A stretch of 9,528 bases of DNA from an uncultured Clostridia bacterium (GTDB lineage Bacteria; Bacillota; Clostridia; Christensenellales; UBA3700): contig CAMWPK010000049.1 of NCBI GenBank assembly GCA_947176115.1, forward strand, positions 1-9,528, given 5' to 3'. Shown piece by piece: positions 1 to 6,051 of this stretch. The translations under genes were made by a program, and so were the position numbers. Each line of letters starts with the position of its first letter. Positions within the stretch are counted from its first letter, which is position 1. The notes below the pieces were generated by a model. That model did no database searches. It had not been told where the DNA came from and saw nothing but the letters and a program-made list of their open reading frames with translations.

Positions 1-14
1 CTTCAAAGGCATGA

Positions 15-1202
15 TTTTTTGGCAGATGTCTTGTGCTTGCATTATCTGAAGATATGCTAGGCAGAGTTTTCGACGTTATGTGCAATCCCAAGGACGGCGG
101 AGCACCGATAATTCCAGAAATGAAACTAGACATCAACGGTCAACCTATAAATCCTGCCGCAAGAGATTATCCCGACGAGTTTATTCAGACGGGTATATCT
201 GCTATCGACGGACTTAATACCTTGGTAAGAGGACAAAAACTTCCCGTATTCTCAGCGTCGGGCTTACCGCACGCAGAACTTGCGGCGCAAATTGCCCGCC
301 AAGCTAAGGTGCTTAACAACGACGATAAATTCGCAGTTGTATTCGCTGCTCTGGGTATTACTTACGAAGAAGCAGAGTTCTTTATGCAAGACTTCCGTAA
401 GACGGGCGCTATAGAAAGAGCCGTAATGTTTATCAACCTTGCCAACGACCCTGCAATCGAGAGAATATCAACTCCTAAGATGGCTTTGACAGCCGCGGAG
501 TATTTAGCTTTTGAAAAGGGTATGCACGTGCTTGTAATAATGACTGATATTACCAATTATTGCGAAGCGCTAAGAGAAATATCTGCGGCAAGAAAAGAAG
601 TGCCAGGCAGAAGAGGTTATCCAGGTTATCTTTATACTGACCTTGCTACGATGTATGAGAGAGCGGGCAGAATAAGGGGCAAAGCCGGTAGTATTACTCA
701 AATTCCAATACTTACTATGCCTGAAGATGATAAAACGCACCCAATTCCCGATTTGACGGGATATATAACCGAAGGTCAAATAATCTTTGGTAGAGAACTC
801 TACAAAAAGGGTTATACACCGCCTATCGACGTTCTTCCGTCGCTTAGCCGTCTAAAACAAAAAGGTATTGGCGAAGGCAAGACGAGAGAAGACCATTCAG
901 GCAATATGAATCAACTTTTTGCGGCGTACGCTAAAGGTAAGGAGTGTAAAGAACTGTCGGCTATACTTGGCGATGCTGCGCTCACTCCGCTCGACAGGCA
1001 GTACGCGGTTTTTGCAGAAGAGTTTGAGAAGAAATATATCAATCAAGGTTTTTATACTAATAGAACAATTGAAGAAACTCTACAAATCGGTTGGGAGCTT
1101 CTAACGTTGTTGCCACGCTCGGAAATGAAGCGTATCAAGGATAAGTTCCTTGAGATGTACTACGACCCGATTAAGGCAAAACTTGAGGAAGATAAGAAGT
1201 AA
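15..1202 (+). CDS. atpB (ntpB): V-type ATPase subunit B, 5' end missing
   Basis: This is the non-catalytic B subunit of an A/V-type ATPase, which alternates with subunit A in the V1 head and couples ATP turnover to H+ or Na+ transport at the cytoplasmic membrane. The match to bacterial B subunits is nearly continuous: SEDMLGRVFD, INPAARDYPDEFIQTGISAID, the degenerate nucleotide-site segment SGLPHAELA (258-275), GITYEEAEFF, NLANDPAIERI, EVPGRRGYPGYLYTDLA, ILTMPEDDKTHPIPDLTGYI, GKTREDH (about 876-896) and INQGFYTNRTI. About 389 residues are present of a usual 455-465, so the N-terminal beta-barrel is mostly outside the window. A GTG at 33 could be read as a start, but the residues before it (FFGRCLV) already resemble the family, so I do not believe that start. 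The frame is closed by TGA at 12-14, and the upstream continuation may be frameshifted at the T6 run 15-20. Subunit D follows, as expected for this operon. Identity is very sure; only the 5' end is uncertain. Confidence 0.95.
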   Translation, partial: FFGRCLVLALSEDMLGRVFDVMCNPKDGGAPIIPEMKLDINGQPINPAARDYPDEFIQTGISAIDGLNTLVRGQKLPVFSASGLPHAELAAQIARQAKVLNNDDKFAVVFAALGITYEEAEFFMQDFRKTGAIERAVMFINLANDPAIERISTPKMALTAAEYLAFEKGMHVLVIMTDITNYCEALREISAARKEVPGRRGYPGYLYTDLATMYERAGRIRGKAGSITQIPILTMPEDDKTHPIPDLTGYITEGQIIFGRELYKKGYTPPIDVLPSLSRLKQKGIGEGKTREDHSGNMNQLFAAYAKGKECKELSAILGDAALTPLDRQYAVFAEEFEKKYINQGFYTNRTIEETLQIGWELLTLLPRSEMKRIKDKFLEMYYDPIKAKLEEDKK

Positions 1203-1206
1203 ATAT

Positions 1207-1231
1207 GTATTTTGAACAATGTTCAAAATAC
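1207..1231. repeat. perfect 25-base palindrome, copy 1
   Basis: Arms of 12 bases (left arm GTATTTTGAACA, 1207-1218) mirror exactly around a single A at 1219. The core TGAACANTGTTCA recurs at 1345-1357. There is no T-run after it, so it is not a standard intrinsic terminator. As DNA it has the shape of an operator for a homodimeric repressor of the TetR type; as RNA it could fold into a 10-bp stem with a 5-nt loop. The regulator, if any, is not in the window. Confidence 0.7.
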
Positions 1232-1344
1232 GCGCATGACTTATGAATCATTATAATATCTATGATATCAAATGGTGTATAAAAGATACGAGAATGATTG
1301 GTAAACAAGTAAAAATATCGCACATGTGTCGATTAAGTGCAAAC

Positions 1345-1357
1345 TGAACAGTGTTCA
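1345..1357. repeat. palindrome TGAACA-G-TGTTCA, copy 2
   Basis: Six-base arms flank a central G. The palindromic core matches that of copy 1 except at the central base, and the match extends two bases further 3' (AA). The centres of the two copies are 132 bases apart. The copy ends 34 bases before the atpD start codon, a position where a bound protein could affect transcription into atpD. It does not fit the Bacillus LexA consensus GAACNNNNGTTC, because only three bases separate GAAC and GTTC. Confidence 0.6.
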
Positions 1358-1375
1358 AATATTGAAATCAATATT
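1358..1375. repeat. inverted repeat AATATTGA-AA-TCAATATT
   Basis: Perfect 8-base arms around AA lie immediately after palindrome copy 2 and 16 bases before the atpD start. The sequence is very A/T rich, so a chance origin is more likely than for the longer palindrome. In mRNA it could form a weak hairpin just 5' of the atpD ribosome binding site. Confidence 0.45.
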
Positions 1376-1391
1376 ATATTAAGGCAGGCAA

Positions 1392-2027
1392 ATGGCAGAA
1401 AGACTAAACGTAAACCCCACTAGAATGGAGTTGAAAAGATTAAAGACGCGTCTTAAGATGGCGGTAAGAGGTCACAAACTCTTAAAGGATAAATCGGATG
1501 AGATGATTAGACGGTTTATGGAGTTTGCCAACCAAAACAAAGCGCTCAGAGAACAAGTCGAAGTTGAGTTAAAGTCGGCGTTGACTACGTTTGTCGTTGC
1601 CAAAGCCGTAAGCGACGACGCAGTAATTCAAGAAGCCGTCGCAATGCCGTCAAAGAGTGTCAAGATAGAACTTGACAGCCAAAACGTAATGAGCGTAGAG
1701 GTTCCGTTGATTAGCGTCAAAGCAAGCGGGGAGGGCGACAAATATCCCTATTCGTTTTCAGCGGTAACTGCGGAGCTTGACAATTCCGTAGAGGTCATGA
1801 ACGGACTTTTGGAGAGCATGGTAAAACTTGCCGAAGTAGAAAAGACCTGTAATATGCTTGCAATCGAGATAGAAAAGACAAGACGTCGCGTAAATGCCTT
1901 AGAATACGTAATGATACCTCAACTTGAAGAAACGATTAAGTTTATCACTATGAAACTTGACGAGAATGAGAGAAGTACGATAGTTCGACTTGTCAAAGTC
2001 AAGGCAATGATAGCCGAGGAGGTCTAG
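1392..2027 (+). CDS. atpD (ntpD): V-type ATPase subunit D
   Basis: Subunit D is the central rotor shaft of the A/V-type ATPase; it passes torque from the A3B3 head to the membrane ring. The N-terminal segment NVNPTRMELKRLKTRLKMA (about residues 6-24) and the region following it, GHKLLKDKSDEMIRRF, are hallmarks of the family. The C-terminal part, KTRRRVNALEYVMIPQLEETIKFI (about 162-185), is the matching antiparallel helix, so the two ends form the long coiled coil and the middle a small globular part. The length of 211 residues is normal. ATG 1392 follows a weak purine stretch (AAGGCAGG, 1381-1388). The gene lies 189 bases after subunit B, and its last codons contain the AGGAGG that serves the next gene. 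Confidence 0.96.
   Translation: MAERLNVNPTRMELKRLKTRLKMAVRGHKLLKDKSDEMIRRFMEFANQNKALREQVEVELKSALTTFVVAKAVSDDAVIQEAVAMPSKSVKIELDSQNVMSVEVPLISVKASGEGDKYPYSFSAVTAELDNSVEVMNGLLESMVKLAEVEKTCNMLAIEIEKTRRRVNALEYVMIPQLEETIKFITMKLDENERSTIVRLVKVKAMIAEEV
2017..2022 (+). promoter_or_regulatory. Shine-Dalgarno inside the end of atpD
   Basis: A perfect AGGAGG lies within the last codons of atpD, five bases before the ATG at 2028. That ATG directly follows the atpD stop (TAG at 2025-2027). This arrangement implies coupled translation of the small membrane protein with subunit D. Confidence 0.85.
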
Positions 2028-2234
2028 ATGTCCAAGACGCTTAAAGATCTTTGTTTTTTGACGGGAGTTCTGTTGCCACCCTTAGCGTTGGTACTTTATT
2101 TCGTAGTTAAGAATGAAGACTATAAAAAGGCGTTTTTTCAAAGTATGTTTTACGGCGTAGCGCTTTGGATAGTGCTGGGCGTAGTAATTGGACTGAATAT
2201 GTGCGACCCCTCTGTCAGCGGACCGGTAGAGTAG
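2028..2234 (+). CDS. small two-helix membrane protein
   Basis: I do not recognise a named family. The 68-residue product has two clear hydrophobic segments, about residues 8-27 (with a PP pair at 17-18) and 37-56, joined by a short charged loop (KNEDYKK), with a polar tail ending SGPVE. The start is well supported by the perfect AGGAGG and zero spacing to the atpD stop, and an intrinsic terminator follows about 70 bases after its stop. It is therefore the last gene of the V-ATPase transcript. Its position suggests a role at or near the membrane complex, but that is inference from context only; it could equally be an unrelated small membrane protein that uses the operon's promoter. Confidence 0.75.
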   Translation: MSKTLKDLCFLTGVLLPPLALVLYFVVKNEDYKKAFFQSMFYGVALWIVLGVVIGLNMCDPSVSGPVE

Positions 2235-2304
2235 GAAGCGTATTGCCACGCTACAGGAAGATTCGCTAAGACATGTGCAATTTTCATTTCGCAAAAGCGA
2301 TATT

Positions 2305-2333
2305 AAAAGAGCGTACTTTGATACGCTCTTTTT
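2305..2333 (+). terminator. intrinsic terminator of the ATPase operon
   Basis: An 11-base stem (left arm AAAAGAGCGTA, 2305-2315; right arm 2322-2332) encloses the loop CTTTGA and runs directly into a T-run (2329-2333). The A-run on the 5' side makes it potentially bidirectional. It separates the V-ATPase operon from the metG unit. Confidence 0.9.
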
Positions 2334-2346
2334 AGTTAAGCATAAT

Positions 2347-2377
2347 TTGAGCGGAAGTTTTCATATTGAGCGGAAGT
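2347..2377 (+). repeat. direct repeat TTGAGCGGAAGT x2
   Basis: Two exact 12-base copies lie at 2347-2358 and 2366-2377, a period of 19 bases, about 85-115 bases upstream of the metG -35 box. Their role is unknown; repeats at about two helical turns can be binding sites for a regulator on one DNA face. Confidence 0.6.
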
Positions 2378-2405
2378 CATTTGTTATCATCGTTTCGACC
2401 GTAGC

Positions 2406-2432
2406 TGAGAAATCTCAATATATGAGAAATCT
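2406..2432 (+). repeat. direct repeat TGAGAAATCT x2
   Basis: Exact 10-base copies lie at 2406-2415 and 2423-2432 (period 17). The first copy continues to form the dyad TGAG-AAAT-CTCA. They end about 30 bases upstream of the metG -35 box. The A/T content makes this pair weaker evidence than the preceding one. Confidence 0.45.
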
Positions 2433-2462
2433 TAAGCTATTAAACAAAAGCCTCTTTTTATG

Positions 2463-2491
2463 TTTACATTTTTTCGCGCGTAATGTATAAT
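2463..2491 (+). promoter_or_regulatory. sigma-70-type promoter for metG
   Basis: TTTACA (2463-2468) and TATAAT (2486-2491) are separated by exactly 17 bases. Transcription would start near 2498, giving a leader of about 25 bases. That is too short for a T-box or SAM riboswitch, and no T-box specifier or AGGGTGGNACCGCG element is visible upstream. Confidence 0.82.
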
Positions 2492-2522
2492 AATATAGAA
2501 AATTTATTCGAGGAAGGTTGGT

Positions 2523-4493
2523 ATGGAGAAGAAAAAGTTTTATATCACTACGCCTATTTATTATCCTAGCGGAAAGTGGCACATAGGCACTTGCTATACG
2601 ACTATTATTTGCGACGCATTGGCGAGATATAAGCGTATGCAGGGATACGACGTATTTTATCTTACGGGTACGGATGAGCACGGACAAAAAATTCAAAAGG
2701 TTGCCAGCGCATGCGGAGTGCCTGTCAAGCAATATATTGACGGCGTTGTCAATGAGCTTAAGAAACTTTGGGATTTGCTAGACATATCTTACGATAAGTT
2801 TATTCGCACAACAGACGAATATCACGAGAGGGCAGTGCAGAAGATTTTCCAAAAACTCTATGACAAAGGCGATATTTACAAGAGCGCTTACGAGGGTTGG
2901 TACTGTACGCCTTGCGAGGCTTTTTGGACAAAGACGCAACTGGTTGACGGAAAATGCCCAGACTGCGGAAGAGAAGTTGAACTTACCAAAGAAGAGAGCT
3001 ATTTCTTCAAGCTAAGCAAGTATCAAGATAGAATTCAAAAACTTATTGAGGACGACAAGGAGTTTTTACAACCTATTACCCGTCAAAATGAGATGCTCAA
3101 CAACTTTATCAAACCGGGACTGCAAGATCTTTGCGTATCGCGTACTTCTTTTGATTGGGGTATTAAAGTTCCGTTCGATTCCAAGCACGTCGTTTACGTG
3201 TGGATAGACGCGCTTACCAACTATATCACTGCGCTTGGCTATGGCGGTGATGACGAAGAACTTTTCAAAAAGTATTGGCCTGCGGACGTGCATATGATGG
3301 GCAAGGAAATTATTCGCTTCCATTCGATAATTTGGCCCGCAATTCTTATGGCTCTTGACTTACCTTTGCCAAAGAAGGTTTACGGTCACGGCTGGCTTAT
3401 GTTCAACAACGATAAGATGAGCAAGTCTAAGGGCAATATCGTAGACCCGTTTATTCTTTGCGAGAGATACGGCGTGGATGCATTGAGATATTATATGTTG
3501 AGAGAAGTTCCATTTGGACAAGACGGCAACTTTACCAACGAAATATTCCTAAAACTTCGCAACAGCGACCTTGCCAACGACCTTGGAAACCTTGTGTCGA
3601 GAGTTACGGCAATGGTTGCGCAATACTTTGACGGAGTTATACCTGAGCCTATAGATTGCAACGACGTTGATAAAGATTTGATTGCAATGGCGGAAAAAAT
3701 GTACCCGACCGTTACGGCGTATATGGACGAGATGAGAGCGCCCGAAGCCTTGGATACGATCTTCAAGGTAATTCAAAGGGCAAATAAGTATATCGACGAA
3801 TGTACTCCTTGGATTCTTGCCAAGAGCGAGGAGGGAAGACAAAGGCTAAAGACGGTGCTTTACAATCTCTGCGAAGCTATAAGAATGACGTCTGTCATAC
3901 TTCAACCTTTCCTTACGCAGACGCCTGCTAAAATATTTGAGAAGTTGGGTATTAAAGCGGATATGGGATTGACAGGCTTTGACTCTTTGCAAAAGTTTGG
4001 AGCAAAGATATACGGCTTAAAGGTAGACAAGGGCGAACAACTTTTCCAAAGAATAGATATTGCAAAAGAACTAAAGGTAATGGACGAAATCTTAGAACAA
4101 GAGATTAAAAAAGCCAAAGAGCAGAAAAAGGAGAAAGAAAAAGTGGAAAACGTAGTTACGCTACAACAGATAGGAATAGAAGATTTTGCTAAGATAGAAC
4201 TCAAGGTGGGAACTGTCTTGGAGTGCAAAAAGGTGGAAAAAGCTGACAAGTTACTCTGCTCTCAAATAGACGTGGGCGAAAGCAATCCGCGCACTATCGT
4301 AAGCGGAATAGCCAAATATTATACGCCTGAAGATATGGTGGGTAAGCAAGTAATCGTCGTTACCAACTTAAAGCCTGCAAAACTAAGGGGAATTGAGTCC
4401 CAAGGTATGGTGCTTTGCGCTGAGGACGAAAACGGCGATTTGGCTTTGATAGCTCCTATCAAGTCCGTTAAGTCGGGAAGTATAGTAGGATAA
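2523..4493 (+). CDS. metG (metS): methionyl-tRNA synthetase with C-terminal tRNA-binding domain
   Basis: This cytoplasmic class I synthetase charges tRNA-Met with methionine, including the initiator tRNA. The N-terminal Rossmann domain carries the HIGH-type motif as HIGT (residues 20-23) in YYPSGKWHIGTCYTT, then TGTDEHGQKIQ. Four cysteines, C128-x2-C131 and C145-x2-C148, form a zinc knuckle in the connective domain. KMSKS is at 298-302, followed by the helical anticodon-binding domain (RANKYIDECTPW). A charged linker (about 520-548) leads to an EMAP-II/Trbp-like OB-fold domain (about 553-656; IELKVGTVLECKKVEKADKLL, VTNLKPAKLRGIESQGM), which in this family aids dimerisation and tRNA binding. 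The length of 656 residues is normal. AGGAAGG (2511-2517) precedes ATG 2523. The last position of the HIGH motif is Thr instead of His or Asn. metG heads the cluster with tatD and rsmA. Confidence 0.97.
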   Translation: MEKKKFYITTPIYYPSGKWHIGTCYTTIICDALARYKRMQGYDVFYLTGTDEHGQKIQKVASACGVPVKQYIDGVVNELKKLWDLLDISYDKFIRTTDEYHERAVQKIFQKLYDKGDIYKSAYEGWYCTPCEAFWTKTQLVDGKCPDCGREVELTKEESYFFKLSKYQDRIQKLIEDDKEFLQPITRQNEMLNNFIKPGLQDLCVSRTSFDWGIKVPFDSKHVVYVWIDALTNYITALGYGGDDEELFKKYWPADVHMMGKEIIRFHSIIWPAILMALDLPLPKKVYGHGWLMFNNDKMSKSKGNIVDPFILCERYGVDALRYYMLREVPFGQDGNFTNEIFLKLRNSDLANDLGNLVSRVTAMVAQYFDGVIPEPIDCNDVDKDLIAMAEKMYPTVTAYMDEMRAPEALDTIFKVIQRANKYIDECTPWILAKSEEGRQRLKTVLYNLCEAIRMTSVILQPFLTQTPAKIFEKLGIKADMGLTGFDSLQKFGAKIYGLKVDKGEQLFQRIDIAKELKVMDEILEQEIKKAKEQKKEKEKVENVVTLQQIGIEDFAKIELKVGTVLECKKVEKADKLLCSQIDVGESNPRTIVSGIAKYYTPEDMVGKQVIVVTNLKPAKLRGIESQGMVLCAEDENGDLALIAPIKSVKSGSIVG

Positions 4494-4507
4494 ACCAAAG
4501 GCGGAAT

Positions 4508-5278
4508 ATGATTATTGATTCTCACGCGCATTTGAGCGACGAAAGATTGATTGGCAGAGTTGGCGAAATCTCCGATAGTTTATCGCGAAACGGTTTGGAG
4601 AGCGTATTTGAAGTAGGTTTTGATATGCAATCGTCTAAGATAGCATTAGAACTAGCCAAAGAATACGACAATATCTACGCAATTATAGGTACGCATCCGC
4701 ATGACGCAAAGTATTATGACGATAAAGTCGAAGAGTTTTATTTGCAAAACGCTTGCAATAAAAAAGCGCTTGCAATTGGCGAAATAGGACTTGATTATTT
4801 TTACGATAAGTCGGAGCGAGAAGTTCAACGCGATGTCTTTGCAAGACAAATCGATCTTGCCGATAAAGTCGGACTGCCGATAGTATTGCATATTCGCGAC
4901 GCGTACGGCGATGCGATAGATATACTCAATTCGCGCAGGGATAAACTAAACAAGGGAGTTTTGTTGCATTGCTATTCGGGAAGCGCTGAGATGATAAAGC
5001 AATTCAATAAATTCGATTGCTATTACGCTCTCGGCGGAGCAATTACGTTTAAGAACGCAAAAAAAGACAACGTAATCACGTCAATACCGCCTGATAGGCT
5101 TTTGGTAGAAACGGACTGTCCGTATATGACGCCCGTTCCGTTTAGAGGTCAACCCAACGAGCCAAAGTTCGTCAATCTTGTGGTAGATAAGATAGCAAGC
5201 GTAAAGGGCGTGGATAGAGAAATAATAGAGAAGTTGACTTACGAGAATACGAAGAGATTGTTTTTCAAATACGACTAG
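4508..5278 (+). CDS. tatD: TatD-family metal-dependent deoxyribonuclease
   Basis: TatD proteins are TIM-barrel metallohydrolases of the amidohydrolase fold that act as 3'-5' exonucleases or DNases on DNA. The full ligand set is visible: H6 and H8 in DSHAHL, E92 in IGEIGLDYF, H128 in VLHIRDA, H154 in LLHCYSG and D203 in LLVETDCPYMTPVPFRG. The length of 256 residues is typical. ATG 4508 lies 14 bases after the metG stop, behind AAAGGCGG (4497-4504), so the two genes are probably co-transcribed. The metG-tatD pairing is common in Firmicutes. The exact cellular substrate of YabD-type homologues is not settled in general. Confidence 0.95.
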   Translation: MIIDSHAHLSDERLIGRVGEISDSLSRNGLESVFEVGFDMQSSKIALELAKEYDNIYAIIGTHPHDAKYYDDKVEEFYLQNACNKKALAIGEIGLDYFYDKSEREVQRDVFARQIDLADKVGLPIVLHIRDAYGDAIDILNSRRDKLNKGVLLHCYSGSAEMIKQFNKFDCYYALGGAITFKNAKKDNVITSIPPDRLLVETDCPYMTPVPFRGQPNEPKFVNLVVDKIASVKGVDREIIEKLTYENTKRLFFKYD

Positions 5279-5289
5279 TGAGGTGAGGT

Positions 5290-5886
5290 ATGCAAAATAA
5301 GTACGTTTATACGGTAGACAAGAATATTTATATCAATTTGACCAACCGTTGTTCCAACCGTTGTGAGTTTTGTGTGCGCTATTACGACAAACCAATATAC
5401 GGCGATTTGTGGATAAAGGACGAGCCTAGCGCCGAAACAGTGATTGATATACTTGAGAAAGAGTACGACTTAGCCGATTACGGCGAGGTGGTATTTTGCG
5501 GATACGGCGAGCCTACGTATCGCTTTGACGCTATAGAGAAGATATGCGATTACGTACATTCAAAAGGCGCTAAGACGAGAATAAATACCAACGGTCAAGC
5601 CAACGAGATACTAGGGCAGGACATCACGCCGAGAATATCCAAATGTATAGATACTATCAATATTTCGCTCAACGCTACGGACGCCGTCAAGTACGACAAG
5701 ATTTGCCACAGTGACTTTGGCGAGAGAGCCTTTGACATAATGCTTGACTTTGCCAAGAAGTGCGTAAATCATGGCGCCAACGTAGTGCTAAGCGTGGTAG
5801 ACGTGATAGGTCAGGAAGAGATAGCAAAGGCAAAAGAGATAGCTAAGTCAGTGGGAGCAAAATTGAGAGTAAGAGAGTTGCTTTAG
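5290..5886 (+). CDS. TatD-associated radical SAM protein
   Basis: This is a short radical SAM enzyme of the kind found beside, or fused to, TatD. The 4Fe-4S binding motif C21-x3-C25-x2-C28 follows INLTNRC, and the SAM-contact motif GYGEPT is at 71-76. INTNGQAN (about 99-106) and INISLNA match later strands of the radical SAM partial barrel. At 198 residues it is close to the usual length of the family and lacks a SPASM or auxiliary-cluster domain. ATG 5290 follows the tatD stop by 11 bases, with GAGGT at 5280-5284, indicating co-translation. The reaction is unknown; linkage to a DNA-processing TatD is the only functional clue. Assignment to the family is confident, function is not. Confidence 0.92.
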   Translation: MQNKYVYTVDKNIYINLTNRCSNRCEFCVRYYDKPIYGDLWIKDEPSAETVIDILEKEYDLADYGEVVFCGYGEPTYRFDAIEKICDYVHSKGAKTRINTNGQANEILGQDITPRISKCIDTINISLNATDAVKYDKICHSDFGERAFDIMLDFAKKCVNHGANVVLSVVDVIGQEEIAKAKEIAKSVGAKLRVRELL

Positions 5887-6045
5887 ACTTTCTACTGTGT
5901 ACGGAATAGAGAGTTAATATGGTCCGTCGCTAGTGTGGCAGGATTTTCCTTTGGAGTATTGGATATTGTCGCCATTGGAGTTTTAGCTTTTACGACTGTA
6001 ATAAAAATCATTGAGAACAAACGCTCAAAAAATAAAAAGGAATAA
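5887..6045 (+). pseudogene. possible remnant of a small membrane protein
   Basis: The frame that ends the radical SAM gene with TAG (5884-5886) stays open for 52 more codons up to TAA at 6043-6045. The second half reads like a real membrane protein C-terminus: a hydrophobic run from about 5938 to 6012 (AGFSFGVLDIVAIGVLAFTT) followed by a basic tail IENKRSKNKKE. No ATG exists in this frame; the only alternative starts are GTG at 5899 and 5935 and TTG at 5959, none with a ribosome binding site. It is either a decayed gene fragment, a GTG-started peptide of about 36 residues, or chance. A C-terminal extension of the radical SAM protein by stop readthrough is possible but unsupported. Confidence 0.35.
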
Positions 6046-6051
6046 ATTATT

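Larger units (their letters stand above)
1203..1391. other. atpB-atpD gap with palindromes
   Basis: The 189 bases between subunits B and D contain no supported gene; the longest ATG reading frame I find is 17 codons from 1294. B and D genes usually lie within a few bases of each other, so this gap is unusually long. It holds two related dyad elements (1207-1231 and 1345-1357), a third dyad next to atpD (1358-1375), and small perfect palindromes TGATATCA (1263-1270) and CACATGTG (1321-1328). I see no convincing -35/-10 pair and no hairpin followed by a T-run. It could be a regulatory region giving subunit D separate control, or the trace of a small inserted repeat element. Confidence 0.6.

Noticed and set aside
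12..14. TGA read as tryptophan (alternative genetic code)
   Set aside because: TGG is used normally for Trp in all genes here, and TGA ends the gene at 6052-6567, so the standard bacterial code applies.
1207..1231. Palindrome as an intrinsic terminator after atpB
   Set aside because: There is no T-run on the 3' side (it is followed by CGCGCATGAC), and the stem is A/T rich.
1207..1357. Reading the palindromes as LexA boxes or a dif site
   Set aside because: The Bacillus LexA consensus needs four bases between GAAC and GTTC and here there are three; the sequence does not resemble the Firmicutes dif site.
2275..2490. Plus-strand open frame of 71 codons between the ATPase operon and metG
   Set aside because: It runs through the strong terminator at 2305-2333 and the metG promoter, has no ribosome binding site, and its peptide has no protein-like pattern.
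2235..2522. T-box or SAM riboswitch upstream of metG
   Set aside because: The promoter places the transcript start about 25 bases before metG, and no conserved T-box or SAM riboswitch elements are visible.
2415..2732. Minus-strand open frame of 105 codons over the metG start
   Set aside because: It lies antisense to the clearly coding metG N-terminus and the promoter; its composition is that of a shadow frame.
3902..4249. Minus-strand open frame of 115 codons within metG
   Set aside because: It is antisense to the lysine- and glutamate-rich linker of MetRS, which naturally yields serine- and phenylalanine-rich shadow peptides.
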